A stretch of 64,000 bases of DNA, taken from Hyalella azteca (taxonomy: Eukaryota > Arthropoda > Malacostraca > Amphipoda > Hyalellidae). Below, one piece after another: positions 1-13,600 of the stretch; position 1 is the stretch's first letter; each line of letters starts with the position of its first letter. Under the pieces are notes generated by a model, which saw only the letters and a list, made by a program, of their open reading frames with translations, was not told the origin of the DNA and searched no databases. The translations under genes were made by a program, and so were the position numbers. Where the stretch lies: contig NW_025931421.1 in NCBI RefSeq assembly GCF_000764305.2, positions 116,120-180,119 on the forward strand. Reading direction: 5' to 3'.

Positions 1-322
1 TAAAAAGAAAGTTATTATTAATAACGGGCTATGAGAGCGGATTCGATTATTTGACCATTAAGCAACAAGTATATGAAAACATTTGACTGCTCGCTACAAT
101 AATAAAATTCAATTATACTAATTATTTTAATCATTTTTAACATTTCGAGATCAGAACGAGGGGAACTAATTAATCGAATTAAGGTTGGCCTTCATCCAGC
201 ATTGCTTACTCGTCAACCATCAATGTATGGCGTGCAGTTAACATATCTTCTTTATAGTGTCGTTGCGGTGTAGTTGTTACGGACCAACACAGCTCCCAAA
301 ACACTATATAATATAAAAAAAT

Positions 323-481
323 ATAACTCAGTACTCACTGCAGTGAGTGACAGAAAGCGCATTTTCTCGTCGACGAAAACTTGAGGTCACGGACGGACGG
401 ACAGACGGACGGACAGACAGACAGACAGACGGACATGGCGAGCACAATAGTGCATTTTTCCATAAATGAGAAAATGCGCTA
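323..481 (-). mobile_element. dispersed hairpin-ended repeat, copy 1
   Basis: A short non-coding element, also present at about 32436-32583 (plus) and 46175-46303 (minus). Read on the minus strand it opens with GCGCATTTTCTC, runs through a GTCC/GTCT simple repeat, shows GAGAAAATGCGC, and ends in a palindromic CACTCACTGCAGTGAGTG block followed by ACTGAGTTAT. The matching inner inverted motifs and the poly-T flanks suggest a MITE-like or fold-back unit. No protein is encoded. The family is not recognised. Confidence 0.65.
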
Positions 482-944
482 AAAATGTCATGTTCCATGG
501 TTACAAGTATCGATTCTCGATATATTTTGACCAAATAACGTAAATTAAAACATAAACAAATAAGTGAAAAACAATAGCAAATAAAATTTGAGGATGATCT
601 GGAAATAAATGATGAAAAAATCTAGCTTGTGCGTAACTTGCATGCATGATGATATCCTATATATGGAATGAGAGTTCGTGGCAGAGATCCTTTAATTATG
701 AAAACACATATTCATTCTGAAGTATGAAAATTGCATGTATATGCTTCTTGATTGATAAAATCAGGATTTTCTTTACTCGGTAGGAATTTAAGCTGAAAAA
801 TGTTCGAACTAATAGTGCAAATAACCTGCGGGACAGCAACGTGAGCATAATAACCTACTCATTACTACAGGTTGAAATTTTGGCTACATGGAGCAACGTG
901 ATGAACTCCTTACCTTGTACCTCGAGTCCTAGTCTTTATTGCAC

Positions 945-1200
945 AGTGTTAGAATAGAATAGAATAGAATAGAAGTGTCGGCGTTGAAGAAATAGGCCAA
1001 TGGCCTGTTGCCGATTCTTGAATTTTTCGTGACTTGATTCACAAGGGATCCGGCCTTTGGAACCCGATCTTTCCATAGCTGACGATTGATTGAGATAGCT
1101 GCTGGACTTATTGCCAGGTCCGTAATTTGCTAGGCATTTTAAGACTGAACATATGCTTTCGGGCTGCAGAAACATTAGGCTGCAGAAAAATAGTGACACG
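945..1200 (-). mobile_element. non-LTR retrotransposon 3' end, copy 1
   Basis: On the minus strand this is the terminal part of a LINE: the last residues of the reverse-transcriptase ORF and a 3' UTR ending in a TATTC simple-repeat tail (GAATA repeats near 951-972 on the plus strand). It is nearly identical to 39715-39930 (plus) and more distantly related to 17640-18010 (minus). The 17640 copy extends further into coding sequence and shows the family: a WNSLP motif followed by an FKNRLD motif, typical of jockey/CR1-like reverse-transcriptase C-termini. Confidence 0.7.
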
Positions 1201-1340
1201 AATTGGTGAAGGCATTTCACGCCTAACTTTTCAAAATCGTCGAGTGATAATTCGTTAAAACACGCAAGAATATACTTGACGAATATATTTCAAATCGAGT
1301 CGCTGTTAAAATTGGTGTAAAGTTCACATTACGAAACTCC

Positions 1341-1953
1341 GATACTCATCAAGCATTTTCCTGCAGCCGTTGCTATGAGCTGAACCATCGTTCGTTATGG
1401 ATAAACGAAGTATCTTTCAGCGGCTGTTTTCTCGATTATAGCAGCATGTTCATTTAAAATGGCGAATGGAACCATCTAATCATCGCGGTGGGAGCATTAG
1501 CTTCTATCATTCGATGAAATTAATATTTGCAATACTTCAGTTAATTAAATCTTTTAAAATTACTCGACTGCCATGTCCTCTCCGATGGCACAACGGTAAA
1601 GGGTCTCTACTTCGCGTGGGGGAGATCGGAGTTCGAATCCTGCAGGCTGAAACTTTCTTCAAGTCGATTTCTCACGAGGTATGTGTATGGTACTCTGATA
1701 ATTTGTTCCTGTTACATGTCTGACATTGTTACTTGTACTGCCAGGGGGTATATTCATACGTAGTACTCAGAATATGGTTGTCTGGAGCAATGTCATTAAA
1801 TGTAAATGCATCGTATGTGAAGATAAAGGAAAAATTTTTATCGACTTCATTTTAAAGGTGGCCATCGGTGGCTCATCGATGCGCCACCAGTGCCAATGGA
1901 CAGTTTTTGGTGGAAGAAGAGTTTTTCGAGTACAGTGGCCTTAGGCAGGTTAC
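1341..1953 (+). repeat. 613-bp tandem duplication, unit 1, with tRNA-like pol III boxes
   Basis: The first of two adjacent direct copies, both starting at GATACTCATCAAGCA and ending near GTGGCCTTAGGCAGGTT. It contains a tRNA-like stretch: A-box TGGCACAACGG at 1586-1596 and B-box GTTCGAATCC at 1631-1640, spaced as in tRNA genes. A clover-leaf is not obvious, so this looks like a tRNA-derived SINE head inside a longer repeat rather than a tRNA gene. Confidence 0.7.
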
Positions 1954-2560
1954 GATACTCATCAAGCAATTTCCTGCAGCCGTTGCTCTGAGCTGAACCA
2001 TCGTTCGTTATGGATATACGAAGTATCTTTCAGCGGCTATTTTCTCGATTATAGCAGCATGTTTATTTAAAATGGCGAATGGAACCATCTAATCATCACG
2101 GTGGGAGCATTAACTTCTATCATTCGATGAAATTAATATTTGCAATACTTCAGTTAAATCTTTAAAAATTGCTCGACTGCCATGTCGTCTCCGATGGCGC
2201 AACGGTAAAGGGTCTCTACTTCGCGTAGGGGAGATCGGAATTCGAATCCTGCCGGCTGAGACTTTATCCAAGTCGATTTCTCACGAGGTATGTGTATGGT
2301 ACTCTGATAATTTGTTCCTGTTACATGTCTGACATTGTTAGTTGTACTGCCAGGGGGTATATTCATACGTAGTACTCAGAATATGGTTGTCTGGAGCAAT
2401 GTCAGTAAATGTAAATGCATCGTATGTGAAGCTAAAGGAAAAGTTTTTATCGACTTCATTTTAAAGGTGGCCATCGGTGGTTCATCGATGCGCCACCGGT
2501 GCCAATGGGCAGTTTTTGGTGGAAGAAGAGTTTTTCGAGTAGGGTGGCCTTAGGCAGGTT
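1954..2560 (+). repeat. 613-bp tandem duplication, unit 2
   Basis: The second direct copy, differing from the first by scattered substitutions and small indels. The A-box TGGCGCAACGG (2195-2205) and B-box TTCGAATCC (2241-2249) are kept. Both copies end with a run rich in CATCGATGCGCCAC-type words that continues to about 2670. Confidence 0.7.
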
Positions 2561-2765
2561 ATAGATGGAACATAGGCCGGACACGCCATCGATGACGCAT
2601 CGATGCGCCATCGGTGCTCTACCAATAATTTCCACCTGTAGCCACTGATAATTATCGATGCGCCACCTTAAATTTTTATTTGGGATGACATATCATTTGA
2701 AAGTACGAGGCTAAATGAACCAACTTTCCCGCCTGCGTTTATTTTTTTTCTGCTTATCGTCATCA

Positions 2766-3285
2766 GTGGTATATTTTGCTGCTGCCTCTCAACATCAATG
2801 GCATATTTTTCTGCTTCCTATCAACATCAATGGCATATTTTTCCGCTGCCTATCAACATTAATAGCACATTTTTCTGCTGCCTATCAACATTAATAGCAT
2901 ACTTTTCTGCTGCCTTTCAACGTCAATGGCATATTTTTCTGCTGTCTATCAACATCAACGGCATATTTTTCTGCTTCCTATTAACATCAATGGCATATTT
3001 TTCCGCTGCCAATCAACATTACTAGCATAATTTTCTGCTGCCTTTCAACGTCAATCGCATATTTTTCTGCTGCCTATAAACATCAATGGCATATTTTTCT
3101 GCTTCCTATCAACATCAATGGCATATTTTTCTGCTGCCTATAAACATCAATGGCATTTATTTCTGCTGCCTCTATCAACATCAATGGCATATTTTTCTGC
3201 CGCCTATAAACATCAATGGCATATTTTTCTGCTGCCTTTCAACATCAATGACATATTTTTCTGTCGCCTATCAGCATCAATTAAA
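2766..3285 (+). repeat. 32-bp satellite array
   Basis: About 16 imperfect copies of a 32-bp unit of the form CATCAATGGCATATTTTT followed by CTGCTGCCTATCAA. Successive GCATATTTTT words at 2801, 2833 and 2865 give the period. Reading frames through it are a by-product of the repeat. Confidence 0.85.
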
Positions 3286-3289
3286 TTAC

Positions 3290-4107
3290 AATAACCTGAG
3301 TAGATATTAGGGTAAAGCATGACTTAGAAGTTATCACGATGTCTACAAGTTGAACAGACACGATTCACTTGCTACTGGAAAATGCAATACAGTGCGCCCT
3401 CTTTAGCATTCATTGAGAATAGTCCGCTCATCAAATCTGATTTTGGACGACTTTTACGAGCACATTCGAAAACACTGGCAGAATGTGGCGAAAGTAAACT
3501 TCCGAACGATATGCCGCATGTGGTGATAAATTGAGTGCACACTTGTATCCGGATCATAATTCATTAACATTAAATTTTCATCTTTCATTGTGTTAAGTAT
3601 CTGACCCGAGTGAGTGAACTTTCTCCACTCACTTTGAGAAACATCCATTATAGCGGGAAATCATCTCGCTTCACTGTGAAGCGTTCTCATATTCTTTTTT
3701 GTTTTCTCACTGCTCGATCATTGTGAATGTTTTTATATATATTCTGATATCGTAATGAATTGTAATTTGCAATGTTACCTATTGCATTCCTATGGAAATG
3801 GGAACTAAGAAAATGATGCGCGTTCGTGACTTGTTGAGTGTTTCCTGTACAAAAGGCCGAAGTTGCATAATGATTATTCTTACTGTACGGAATTCAAGAG
3901 AGACAAATGTATCATAAAATTAATGTGGCTGTTTGCCTTCATTATTAGGAAATTTTTACTAGGTTTCACAAGCGAAACCTAGCGAAAATTAACATGCCTT
4001 GGGATCTCAATCAAAATAGGATGAAGTTAAAAAAAATGTAATAAGTGGTTAATTAGTAGATTTATTCCACACATAAAATAAATATTGAAAGGATCAATAT
4101 CGACGTA
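3290..4107. other. no recognised gene
   Basis: AT-rich sequence with short open frames only. The minus-strand frame at 3454-3648 reads plausibly as protein, but it has no convincing splice sites and no family resemblance that I can name. Confidence 0.3.
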
Positions 4108-4258
4108 TAACTCACAGAGGTTGGGTGTGAGGCGATACGAGGTGACGGATGCGGCGTCCAGTCTCTTGTCGTGGAGGGCAAAGTATTTGTTCTTGGGGAG
4201 CACTTGAGCTGCCAACGCCCCATGCAGAGACCGCGCCAGCAGCAGCGCACATAAATCA
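4108..4258 (-). pseudogene. orphan duplicate of lectin signal-peptide exon
   Basis: Almost the same sequence as exon 1 of the lectin gene at 14159-14297. It encodes the same ALLLA...LHGALAAQV signal region and the RLDAASVTSYRLTPNLC segment, and it keeps the GTGAGT donor. The start codon context has changed: the ATG is shifted out of frame by a small deletion. The nearest in-frame ATG is at 4308, which would add a non-hydrophobic N-terminal extension. No matching PAN or lectin exons lie between here and position 1. It is either a dead duplicate exon or exon 1 of a second lectin gene whose remaining exons lie outside the window. Confidence 0.65.
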
Positions 4259-4309
4259 GCTGTGCGCTGATGGTGGTATCCACCCTTATGAAGCTCACCA
4301 GTTGACACT

Positions 4310-6730
4310 TCACGTACAAAAATTTAAATTCTGCATTCTGGTTCATCAATTTGCTCGAAGATTGGTATCTTCGTCACATTTAATTGCTCTGCCAGGGCTG
4401 ATGGCTGTATAATTTATTCGAATGTTATTAAACCTTATATTTTCTTCCATACATATGCCTTGAAGAGTCGCTCTAAAATGTTTCTTTCTTCTTGATTTTA
4501 AATCTGGGATTTTTATTTGTTAAATAATGCTTTAATGATATTTTAAGTGAATCAACAATAATTAAATTTAGTAGATATTACGATAGCAAGAAGAAAGACT
4601 ATTTCTAGTCGCCAGGTGAGGAACAAAGTGTCCATGACGCTGTCTGCTAATTTGATTGAAAATAGCTAAAGATTCACTACGTTCACATTCCACTGTTGTA
4701 TCGAGAAATCATCATAATAATCGCAATGACACAGGGAGTTTTTACGATGAACTCACGAAAAAAATGTTTTTTGCTACGTTTGAAAATTAAATTTCAGTAT
4801 TGTATGTTCTGCGTTTTTTAAACTAAAATCTGTGTTCCCAGAAAAAAAAAACTTTCTAATCAAGACCGAATCAGCTTTTTAGGATGGATCAACCGACGAT
4901 CCCGGGTTGAGTAGACAGATCAATAAATCTAATTATTACAAATTTTTTAACAATTGCAATGGCTAAATATCGTGATAAACGAATTTTTCTTTCCCCCATG
5001 TGGCGTTGTCCTCCAAAAAGCACTTTTTCTTGTAACCCAAGAAGGAATGGACCCAAAAACGACAGCCAATCGCTACCGAATACGCTAAGAAAGATAGAGC
5101 CTTGTATATGGGAGCTTTTTCAAATATTAAGCAGAACATGCAAAATTACGGAAAAACGAATTTCATATTTCGTCTAAAAAAAAGCTACAATATGCAATAT
5201 GGATTAAAACTCAAGTTGAAAAAAAATGTTTAAAATAAAGGATATATGGGCCTATCATGACATTGTTACTTCATGACATCGCGAAGCTTATTTTGTGACA
5301 AATTAATGATGAATTGAAAATACCGACACCGGAAAAATGATGGAAGACGAATCACTATTTGGATTTTCGTATGAAAGAAACTTCTGGTGGTTCCTTTCAA
5401 GACTTCTAACCATGGCAAATGTTAGGAATATTGCAAGTTACAGTATCTTCTTCTATTCATAACGCTATTCAATAATTGCTTCTTTTTACAATCGATATTT
5501 AAGCACAATTTTTGGAGGACGAATTTTTACCAGCCATATTTTTGCATTAATTTGCATCGTACTTCTTCTGTTACCATTTGGTATGACATTCAAGTATCTC
5601 TATTCCTGTACAATACACAAAGAGTATTCAAATTTCAGATGTGAATGAATCAGTTATGTTGTAGTTATGTTTTTTATTAGCAGGATTCAACGAGGAAAAC
5701 ACAATCAAAGTGTAAATGTTATATCTCTGAACGACTATCTGGATAATTAAGGCGTTATCTCAATCAGGTGCTGTGATTGCAATATAGTCTGTGATATATA
5801 TTCACTTATACTAAAGCATGAATTCATTAATGACTCGATCCATAGTTACTTATATCATAATACCTTGCATGTTGACAAATTTAGTTCTGAATCTAAGTCT
5901 AGTTGATACCCGAAAATAATGATACTCCGATTTCAAGGTAGAGGTTAAACAGCACTCATTATTCGATATTGTGCGAAGAAGGTCCCCAATTACATATTTT
6001 TGCAAGCATTAATATTTATGCAAGTTTCATTAAAATCGTATAATCAGTGGTAATAAAATATGATTAACTGGTGATGGGCTGCTGGTTGAGTCTTTGTGTC
6101 TGGAATAGTTGTGAATAATATGTTCCTCTAACGAGCACTTGCCAACTGCTTCAAGAAAATGTTCAGCTGGATTTTATAATTAAGCTATTATTTATCTTCC
6201 AAGTTTCACAAGTTTACATTGTTTTCTGCATGTACCATTTTGTGAGTTTTTCCACATCCCATTACTAAATTTGCATTCAATTATTCTTCGATCCCGGATT
6301 AAACGGGAAAATGAGAGGCGTTATGGATAAACAGAAATGCAATATTGAGGTGTGGATTTGGAAATTGTTTTCTTTTTTCATTTGTTCCAGGATCTCAGTT
6401 TTCATAATTTTGTAGTTTTCGAAACTCGCATTTAAACATTTGAAAAATGCATTGCTGTAGTGGAATGAGATTCTTGTCTCCCAAAACCAAACCACTAATT
6501 GGATTACAATGAGCGAAAATCTTGTGAAAATTCATTTCCACACAACAAATTTTCGTCACGAAATTAACGAGAGAAATTGATAGTTTCGTTTAGTTTAATA
6601 GTTTCGTTTAGTTTACTAGTTTCGTTTCGTTTAATAGTTTAGTTTAATAAAGGTAATTAATAGTAAACTCTCTTCAAAGCCCTCGTGCTCCCGAATCTTG
6701 GGTACTGCTGCCAGCTTTGGTTATAAGGCT
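4310..6730. other. no recognised gene; short TAGTTTCGTT repeat
   Basis: AT-rich non-coding DNA. The only structure I see is a short tandem run of about 18 bp (TAGTTTCGTTTAGTTTAA) at 6578-6650. Confidence 0.4.
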
Positions 6731-6739
6731 TAGGCGCCG

Positions 6740-7330
6740 CTCAAAGCGGGGGCGGTGATGAAAGTGGAGTCGGTCCAGCAGACCTTCACGTCCAAAATCA
6801 GCGGTATGAGGGAGCTGGAGCTGAACTACTGGGGTAGGTTGAAACAATTGGGATTGTACTCACTGGAGAGAAGAGAGGTAGGTATATCATACTGCACACA
6901 TTGAAGATAATAACAGGACTGACTACTAACTCTGAAAGTGAGACGTCCAAAATAGTGACCTATTACAACGAAAGTAGGAGGTGACCGTGCAGGATTCCTC
7001 CATTTAATGATCGTGCTACGGCCAGAGTGTAGATTCTTTGTGAGGCATCATTGTCCGTGGCAGGACCGAGGCTGTTTAATGCCTTGCCTAAAGTGCTGAA
7101 AGGAGGGAAGTTCACCATGCGACATTCAAGAGACGACTGAACGAGTTTTTGAAAAAGATCCTGGATCGTCCGGTTATGGGAAACTACCCTAATCAAGTGA
7201 CAAACGACATTTTGCATCAGCTGGCCCAAACGAGGGCAGGTAGACGGAACACGTTCAACGTTACCTCCGGAACCAGAGGGCGGGGCGACCTGCCTACTGA
7301 CGACTTAGAAACGTGACCGTGGACTAAGAA
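6740..7330 (+). mobile_element. decayed LINE reverse-transcriptase C-terminus
   Basis: In several plus-strand frames this reads as the end of a non-LTR reverse transcriptase. First comes a YWGRLKQLGLYSLERRE segment (6830-6885), then after a frameshift RYIILHTLKIITGL, and later GPRLFNALPK with a terminal FLKKILDRP-type tail (about 7060-7200). These are the usual YWERLK...LYSLERRRERY and LFNSLP...F...LD motifs of LINE pol proteins. Frames are interrupted, so it is inactive. A related fragment lies at 61510-61745 on the minus strand. Confidence 0.7.
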
Positions 7331-7657
7331 GTCCTAAACAAGTAATAAGGTCATAAAGTTTAGGCGAGATGACTGCACGTTAATCTGGTGCATATAATTC
7401 ATTTATATACATATACGTAGATACACGCGATCACATGGTTTACATCCAGCTGCTATATTTTATATGAGTTTCAGATAGACCTCGCCTCATATGCTTATTC
7501 GTGACATTGATAATAATTTTTTCGTGCTACTCTAAATTTGAACTCCGAGCATAAATAATTATGCAATTCACTACAGCAACCGGTATATTGGGTCATTGCA
7601 GCGCCAACTGTGAAAGCTTTTCGTATCATGTTTCGCATTCACTTGAAGTCACGCAGT
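7331..7657. other. intergenic / lectin 3' flank
   Basis: No coding potential seen. As the DNA immediately 3' of the minus-strand lectin stop codon, it probably holds the lectin 3' UTR. I could not pick out a clear polyadenylation signal. Confidence 0.3.
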
Positions 7658-10600
7658 TCAAAATTTCGGAGGACCCTGGCAAGCGAAATAATGCCCATCC
7701 CACCAATTCACGTCTGCTAGCAGGTAGCCTTTGTCGCTGTTCAACATTCCACGACTATAATAATTATTAATACTTGGTTCTCCGGGCGCCCAGAAAGTGT
7801 TGTTCACACTAGCTCCACCTTCCCATTGCCAGCCTGATTGCGACACCAGTGCGTTCACGAAGAGACTAGGCGGTTTCGGTTCTGTAGGTAGAAAAATTAA
7901 TTTGAAATTTAGAATACTGCAAATTCATTCATTAAATACTGGCACAATTGAAAATTACATCCCCCGTCTATATTCAGAAAACCTTTGGGTTTTTGAGGCG
8001 AGTTGAAATTCGGGACAAGAGCTGTTTATTGTAGTTCGGATATGGTTTCTGCAATATCATCAAAAATGCAAAGCTCATAGTTTGAAAGCGATTATGGTAT
8101 TTTAAATTTAAAAATACTCGAGTAATTCCAGACAGAATATAAAACAAGCATCTGTGGTAAACGAGCAATGATAAGGCACTTACCGAATCATGGGAAATAC
8201 TGGGTTGCATTTACAATAGGTTAACGAATTCGTAAGTCGAGGTCGCGGTGCTAATGCGAGTGTGATAGAAATCAAACCGATACTGACAAGAAAAAGACAG
8301 ACAACAGTTCGTATCGAGTATAACATGTCTGAACTGTTTTTCAACGATAGGCACCAACAATCAATTTCAAAATGGTTGTATGGTGTGAAAATGTGAAAAA
8401 TTCCTGGAGCATGTGAAAAGATTCACAATTCGCTGTACTTCCAGAGAATACCAAGGTTTACTCAGATCCCTAAATTTTTATTTTACCAACAACTTCTGAA
8501 AATATTTTAATCTCATGGTCTTGTAACTCGCTTTGATGCTGCACGCTCTATTTATATTGTCAGGGAGCAATAATGTCTGTCAATAGGCATATAATGCTCG
8601 CTCATTCAAGCTCCAAATTTGCTCATGGTGACTCCATTATGTCTTGATACAAGTCGGTAATCGTTTCCATTATAGCATCATGATTAAACTTGAGACATCG
8701 AATGGCCTTGTACTGTTATCGTATAAAACTTACGATCGATTAACTTCATTACAAATACAAATGGGTCACTACAGCGACAAACCAAGTTTCATTTCGCTGC
8801 TGCAGAAGCTTCTGGATTTAGCCAAGTGTCCGCACGTAAAGGCCCGTTTCCACTACGGGACTGATTCTGAAGGATTGAGATTGACCTGAGACCAATAAGT
8901 CTTCACTTTCAGTCTTTGCCGCCCAGTGACGGTTAGTTCAATTTAGTGTTGTTCCACGAATTCGTCAATGGGCGAGACTGAACTAATCGCAAGCACGCGT
9001 GTTCGATGGCAATGACGACGCGATCGAGTACGCGTCTATTCGAAGTCAATTGCCACACGCGAGTGAGAACGCGTCTGTCGAAGTTGATTAATACTGAATT
9101 AAAATATAACGCGTGCGTTCGACGTCAACGCGTCGCGTTCTGACGCGTTTCAAGTGGCGTTCTGACGCCACTTGAAATGCATAAATTTATTGACGCGTAC
9201 GCTGCATGAACCTTTGTTCACATAGTCGCGTCGAGGCATGTAACTGTTGTCGAATCATTGAATGATCCTACTCTTTTTTAAATTAACAATTTTGTATGCA
9301 TGAATAAGTGAGGAATCGGGGCAGTAGGGTGGGGGTGCGAAAACATAAAAAAACATGGCTACTGGAATGAATGACACTTATATGCATGACTTGTACTGTG
9401 AAAAGTTTGTCGATATCAGCCCAGTCAGTGCATCAACTGGAAATTTTGAACATCTAAACTATAAACCAAGCCAAGCTTCAGTATTAATATGCACGGTGAA
9501 GTAATAAGTACATTAGTATTGCCAACGGAACAACTATGAACAATGAGATGCAATTCGGGATCAGTTCCAGTATGAATAAAGTAATTAGACTAAGCTTTAT
9601 TTTCTCACGGGTTGCCTTGAGTCGCTCGACAACGGCTTTGTACTTGGCAGGCGTATCAAGAACGGCCAAGCGGCCACCCTTCGCTTGGCACTCGTATTGC
9701 GCTCCAATCCAGTTCCTAGTGTAGGTGGACAGCCAGATGCAGACGGCCGCACCTAGGTTCTGGTAACCCTGAAGCTCGTCGCAACCTCGGATTACCAATT
9801 TAGTACATGAGACTACCTGAATATTAAATCGAAAATTGAATATTCAAGACTAATTTTATATTCGATTAGACAATTTAATGTCCGTACAATTTGATATACT
9901 TTAGAAGCAATGTAATAATCAAAATATTCATGTGTTGTGACATCGCTTCATTAATTTTCTGTACCAGTATCGCGTATAAACGAGATGTAGCCCGCTTGAT
10001 CAGCAAGGTAGGCGGGTAGCTGAGGTTTTGTAGTGACGTGGCAGACGTTTGGGGTGCCGAGGGCGATGGTCTGGTTAGGGACGTACATGGCACCGAACGC
10101 CACACCGTAGCACGTCGCGGACACACGACATACCGCCGTGCAAGCACCTGCGCATAATTACGATTTTTATCAAACATTTCCACCCATACGAGTGATAAAA
10201 CTTCACCACTATAAATAATTTTGTCCAAAGCAATACAATGTAATGTAATGATTACACTAAGTATTCAAGCAATTAATTAATAATCTAGCATTAACAGATG
10301 AAATTCGACTTTATCAAGCAGATCACATTAAAAAATCCGGACGAACATCTATGTTTAACTATGCATAGTTGTTTGTTGTTGAATGTAAATTAATGTTGAA
10401 TCAAAGTTTTCAATCAATTTTTTCATCTGTTGGTAACAAGTTAACCAGGCACCACATTATGAATATATTGTGGCTTAAAGAAAATCTAAGATATTTTTTG
10501 CCGTTTGAGTTCTTTCGTAAAACGGCCAACCTTATTTTCACGATGGGCCAAGAATAACTAACGCCGTGCCAAGTAGAAAAATTCATAACAGCCACTTTAT

Positions 10601-13600
10601 TGAATTGGCTCAGCGTGCAGGTATTGTGTTTAAATTTTTCATGAGGCGTCCGTTAGTACGACAGTTTAGTCAAATACTCAGTTTAACTACCAGGCAATGA
10701 ATCTACGTAATAGTCACAAACTCAAACTAAATCATGTCCAATCCAAAAGCAGGACATAATGTCACATTGATATTGGTAGCGTTTCATTAAATTGAAGTAA
10801 TGAAATAGGATTTTAGATTGGTCTGTGAAACCTTCGAATGGAATTCAAAATACTGACCTAACGGGATACAATTATAAATGATCGGCACCTGATCTGCAAT
10901 TGTATGCAAGTATTGAATTATTTATCCTAGTTACGATTACGTGCATAATTATAGACCTGTGATTAGGCCTCGCTCTTCCACCTCTTCTGCGCTGTCTTCC
11001 CTGCAATATAACACAGTATAACGAAAAAGAATACCGCCAATAGATCCCTGTGTTTGTAATTTACGGCTATAGCGGCTTGTCACAAATATTGACAAGCCTC
11101 AGCCAACTCCATAAACAAAGAGAGTTAATTGAACGTTGCCTGAAGCATTCGCCAAGGCGTACATATTAGTCTGTAAAATCTTTTCAATCTAGGCTGTGAA
11201 TTCCAGGGAGGCGCAGCCGTCAGCCACAAACTTAACTTTTAAATGAACCCTAAAGCCAACTCAAAGCCTCAACATGCAAGAAGTTTACTCAGCCACAGAT
11301 CTAGAAGCCACTGAATACGCTGGAAAACCACAATCCAGAACAGTGGCACACTGCTCAAAGATAATAGCGCTGTAGGACTTTAGCTTATAGGTCCCTATGT
11401 ATGTTCGCTCATAAGCAGCCTGTTCCGCATCCGGCTGCACCTACTCCGGCCTAACCCCATCTGGCCCAACCTATTCACGCTATCCCGGCTCACAACCTTC
11501 TTGCAACCAATTACTGACTCTACCAGCACACTTAAACTGCCTTTCTAACTTCGTGCAGCCATTGAGGTTATGTTTGTTCCGCTCAGGTTTGTTTAAAGTA
11601 GAGAAACGTTGCAACTTGTGTAGGTTAGGTCAGAAGAGGTTAATTAGGACGAAAAAGGTTTGTCCATATGCAGAATGGTCATGCTTGCCTTTAGCGTGCT
11701 GTATAGTGGTGGCTGTGGACACATGGCGTTATGATTTTAAGCGATTGACTCATGCCCTCTAGTGTGTTTACTCATGGAAATAATATGAACTAAGTATGAA
11801 GTTAGACAAATCTAGACTCCGGCGTACGCCCCAATTGCAAATGTGCTATAAGTACCAGTATTTCAACAAACTGCCATGAGTCCCTTAATTAATAGAAATG
11901 TGAGCTGTATTTTGGGCGGCGACCAAGTGATAGAACACCGGCTTTCATAGAGCGTCTAAAGTTATCAACTTCGTGCCATGGGCAGCAATCAGTGATCCAA
12001 ATTCATGAGAAGAAAACTCATGTCGCACACAAAATCAGTTAAGGAAGATGTAGCCGGATTGGTGCAATAAATTACAATACATGTATGTGTTTTGCTCAGA
12101 TTTTCTTAATGTTTAATTAACTTACTATATATTTGTAGAAGTAGAATGGACGGATTGTAAATTTTGAAATTCTATTATATATGAGCCGGATATTTTTTGT
12201 GAAATCTAAAAGGAAATGTAAACTACTGCCTGAAACTTCACTTAAACCTGCCTGAATACTTATCTGCCTGAATACTTACTCCCACGAACATGTAGGCCAA
12301 TAATGACATGGACTAGAGCTAACAAGAGTTTAGGTGAATAGTGAATTGTAAAAATTTCCAAATTACTTGAATAGCTTGAATGATCTTGATTCTAGTTCTG
12401 TACTGACGCTTGTGGCTTGAGGTTTAATAGGCTAGTTGCCAAGGAGACTATAGTGACGATAGCTTTTTCATCTGTGCACGTGCGTTAAGTTTGAAGCAAT
12501 TAACATCCTGGTTTTCTGTTAGAGTTTTTCAATTATAGTTTTTCTTATGATTACTTTCATGCCCCCATCCAAGTTTGCTCCAGCTATAATTAAAAGGCAG
12601 ACTTCAAATACATTTATTTGGCACTGACTCCTACTGAGATCACATTGGCATGTGCGATTGTTTCACGAAAGTAATAAAGATAAGCATGAAATTATTCATC
12701 ACATAGCGAAGAACCGATCCCTTCCATGTATAAGCTCAGCTCATCAACTCTATAGGAGTCTGCCCTGCTTTCGATTTTAATCGTTTTTACCAAAAATGGC
12801 TCTTAACATGTCGTTTAAAATTACATCATAACGGCAAAAGATTTTAAGGTGAGTGCAAGGTTGTAGCTTCTTTGAGATAGTGAAGTGTAGCTTATTCTTA
12901 GTACACTGTAAGTTACTTAGGGTAATATCATGACCTCTTATTTACTTGGAGTTATGGCTTTTGTTTCTTTGGCATATCATCAACTCAGTTTGTGGAGCCC
13001 GTCGTGAACTTTCGGGGAATCGGAAGCGACTACTAAATTGATTGTTCATTCTTGTTTTATGTTGGGATGTATACTTTATCGGATTTATTTATCAGATATA
13101 TTCATTACTTTATCTTTTTTTACTTATTTACTCTTCCTCAGTTGAGCACTGTAAGGTTATACTTCATTTTCTACAGTAATGTTGAAAAAGGTTTGTTGGT
13201 CTGTGGAGTCAAAGCAACAGTATTGATACCTCTGCCTAGACAAACTTTTAATGAACACGGCTTTCTGAACTCTACCACTTCACACGTGCCATTGATTGTC
13301 TAAATTATTAAACTTTATGGGGTTTAACGTATACACTGATCTGCCCTGTTGTCGGGCCAAAACGGGTCAGGATGACCCACACAAGCTCTAGAAGAGTATT
13401 GCTATTTAAACAAATCTTATTCATTCTTCTATGTGTATGATTGTCATGACTGCAGTTCTTTATTGAACGTTGCATTGAATTGCACGTCTTTCTGTTCTAG
13501 TGTAATAATAAGATGCATTGTTTGTCATGTGGGCTATGAAGGAAGCAAAATGTGATCCTAAGGAATAATAAGACACTAAGATGTTAATGTTAATAAGAGA

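Noticed and set aside
1579..1652. Possible functional tRNA gene
   Set aside because: A and B boxes are present, but I could not pair an acceptor stem, and the copy lies in a longer duplicated repeat. SINE-like is the safer call.
2798..3310. Two frames of ~75 codons with QHQWHIF repeats
   Set aside because: They are the translation of the 32-bp satellite.
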